Assembly (NCBI RefSeq): GCF_014200175.1
Contig: NZ_JACHBD010000001.1
Span: forward strand, 124,001 to 188,000
From: Rhizobium lentis
GTDB taxonomy: Bacteria > Pseudomonadota > Alphaproteobacteria > Rhizobiales > Rhizobiaceae
Direction of reading: 5' to 3'
DNA length: 64,000 nt
This document shows positions 63,233-64,000 of the stretch, piece by piece (position 1 is the first letter of the stretch; every line of letters begins with the position of its first letter). Below the pieces are notes generated by a model that did not search any database, was not told the DNA's origin, and was given only the letters and a program-made list of their open reading frames with translations. The position numbers and the translations under genes were made by a program.

Positions 63233-64000
63233 ATGGCAAAGAAAATCGACGAAGAAGCCCTTGCCGAGGCCTATAACCGTGCACTGGCGCTGGAAAAGGC
63301 CGGTGATGTCGATGCGGCCGTGGCGGCCTATGAGGAAGTACTGACAATCGATCCGGACGACCACGGCGGAGCCGCCGTGCGCATCGCCGCGATGGGCCGC
63401 GGTGAAACGCCGGCCAAGGCGCCCGACGCCTATATCGAGACCTTGTTCGACCAGCATGCCGAGGTCTTCGAGGACGTGCTCGTCGAGCAGCTCGGCTATC
63501 ATGTGCCGATGCTGGTCCGCCAGCGCCTGCAGCAGCTGAAGCTCGGACCATTCAAGCGGTTGCTCGACCTCGGCTGCGGCACGGGTCTGACCGGCGGCGC
63601 CCTGCGCGACCTCTGCGAAGACATGACCGGCATCGACATTTCGGAAAAGATGGTCGAGATCGCTCATGAGAAGGATCTCTACGAGACGCTCTTCGTCGCC
63701 GAAGTCGAGGATTTCCTCGAGGACAATGACGAGGAAGCCTTCGACATCATCACCGCAACGGATGTGCTGCCCTATCTCGGGGCGCTCGAACCGTTGTTCT
63801 TCGGGACCGCCGAGAATCTGACGGCGGGCGGCCTCTTCATCTTCTCCTCCGAAACCCTGCCCGAAGAAATTCTCGCCGGACGCGCTTACATGGTCGGCCC
63901 GCATCAGCGCTTCGCCCATGCCGACGCCTATGTGAGAGAGCGGCTGACGGCCACCGGTTTCGAGCTTGTCGAGATATCGGATATCAATGTGCGGATGGAA
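63233..64000 (+). CDS. TPR-linked class I SAM-dependent methyltransferase (partial at right edge)
   Basis: The first 256 residues are visible; the gene runs off the window. An N-terminal TPR-like helix pair (EAYNRALALEKAGDVDAAVAAYEEVLTIDPDD) leads to a methyltransferase domain with motif I LLDLGCGTGLTGG near residue 107, DMTGIDISEKMVEIA, and DIITATDVLPYLG. ATG 63224 or 63233 could be the start; the second has better spacing from AAGGA. The substrate is unknown. Confidence 0.88.
   Translation, partial: MAKKIDEEALAEAYNRALALEKAGDVDAAVAAYEEVLTIDPDDHGGAAVRIAAMGRGETPAKAPDAYIETLFDQHAEVFEDVLVEQLGYHVPMLVRQRLQQLKLGPFKRLLDLGCGTGLTGGALRDLCEDMTGIDISEKMVEIAHEKDLYETLFVAEVEDFLEDNDEEAFDIITATDVLPYLGALEPLFFGTAENLTAGGLFIFSSETLPEEILAGRAYMVGPHQRFAHADAYVRERLTATGFELVEISDINVRME

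Overview
The window reads as chromosomal DNA of a Rhizobiales bacterium, most like Rhizobium of the leguminosarum/etli group. That is an inference from codon usage (GC-rich, strong GC3), palindromic intergenic repeats of rhizobial type, and the gene set: cobalamin-riboswitch bluB, a type II DAHP synthase, split moa/mob genes, an Occ/Noc-like amino-acid importer, usg and DUF2270. No tRNA, rRNA, CRISPR array or intact transposase was seen.

Layout. 0-5 kb: end of an upstream gene, riboswitch-controlled bluB, and a type I DAHP synthase behind what looks like a complete transcription attenuator. A patch of less GC-rich, unrecognised small secreted or membrane proteins follows. 5-31 kb is mostly core metabolism in mixed orientation: a TolB-like beta-propeller, nadE, DUF1003, a GFA-family protein, an ABC exporter, type II DAHP synthase, a TadG-like protein, gor, acylphosphatase, a DUF2059 protein, rpiA, gph, an L,D-transpeptidase, fumC, an acyltransferase relic, a class I fumarase, a GGDEF protein, a flavin-binding PPOX-family protein, a hydrolase/MarR divergent pair, LtrA, DUF971 and moaA.

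31.5-42.4 kb is an accessory carbohydrate-catabolism block. Two divergent operons carry a SorC-type regulator, an FGGY kinase, a split transketolase, a ribose-type ABC importer and two SDR oxidoreductases, with a third SDR gene beside them. Palindromes of the form GTGAAT-N4-ATTCAC lie at the regulator and at the divergent promoter. The implied route is uptake, oxidation, phosphorylation, then transketolase cleavage. It resembles the D-apiose/apulose transketolase pathway but has no isomerase gene here. The block separates moaA from the EamA-mobA-mobB genes at 42.7-44.8 kb.

44.8-64 kb: an overlapping KaiC-like ATPase/hybrid histidine kinase pair; a frameshifted aldo/keto reductase relic next to a 242-bp inverted-repeat element; and a redox/stress group (maiA, a tiny secreted ORF, ohr, a two-component system, a Tat-type hydrolase, a DipZ-like thiol transporter and a secreted hydrolase). 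Helically phased direct repeats lie at the divergent dipZ promoter. After these come an OmpA-family protein with a very long charged low-complexity region, an amino-acid ABC importer lacking an ATPase gene, usg, a DUF2270 membrane protein, and a TPR-methyltransferase running off the right edge.

The strongest candidates for something undescribed are the attenuator before the first DAHP synthase and the SDR/kinase/split-transketolase sugar operon.
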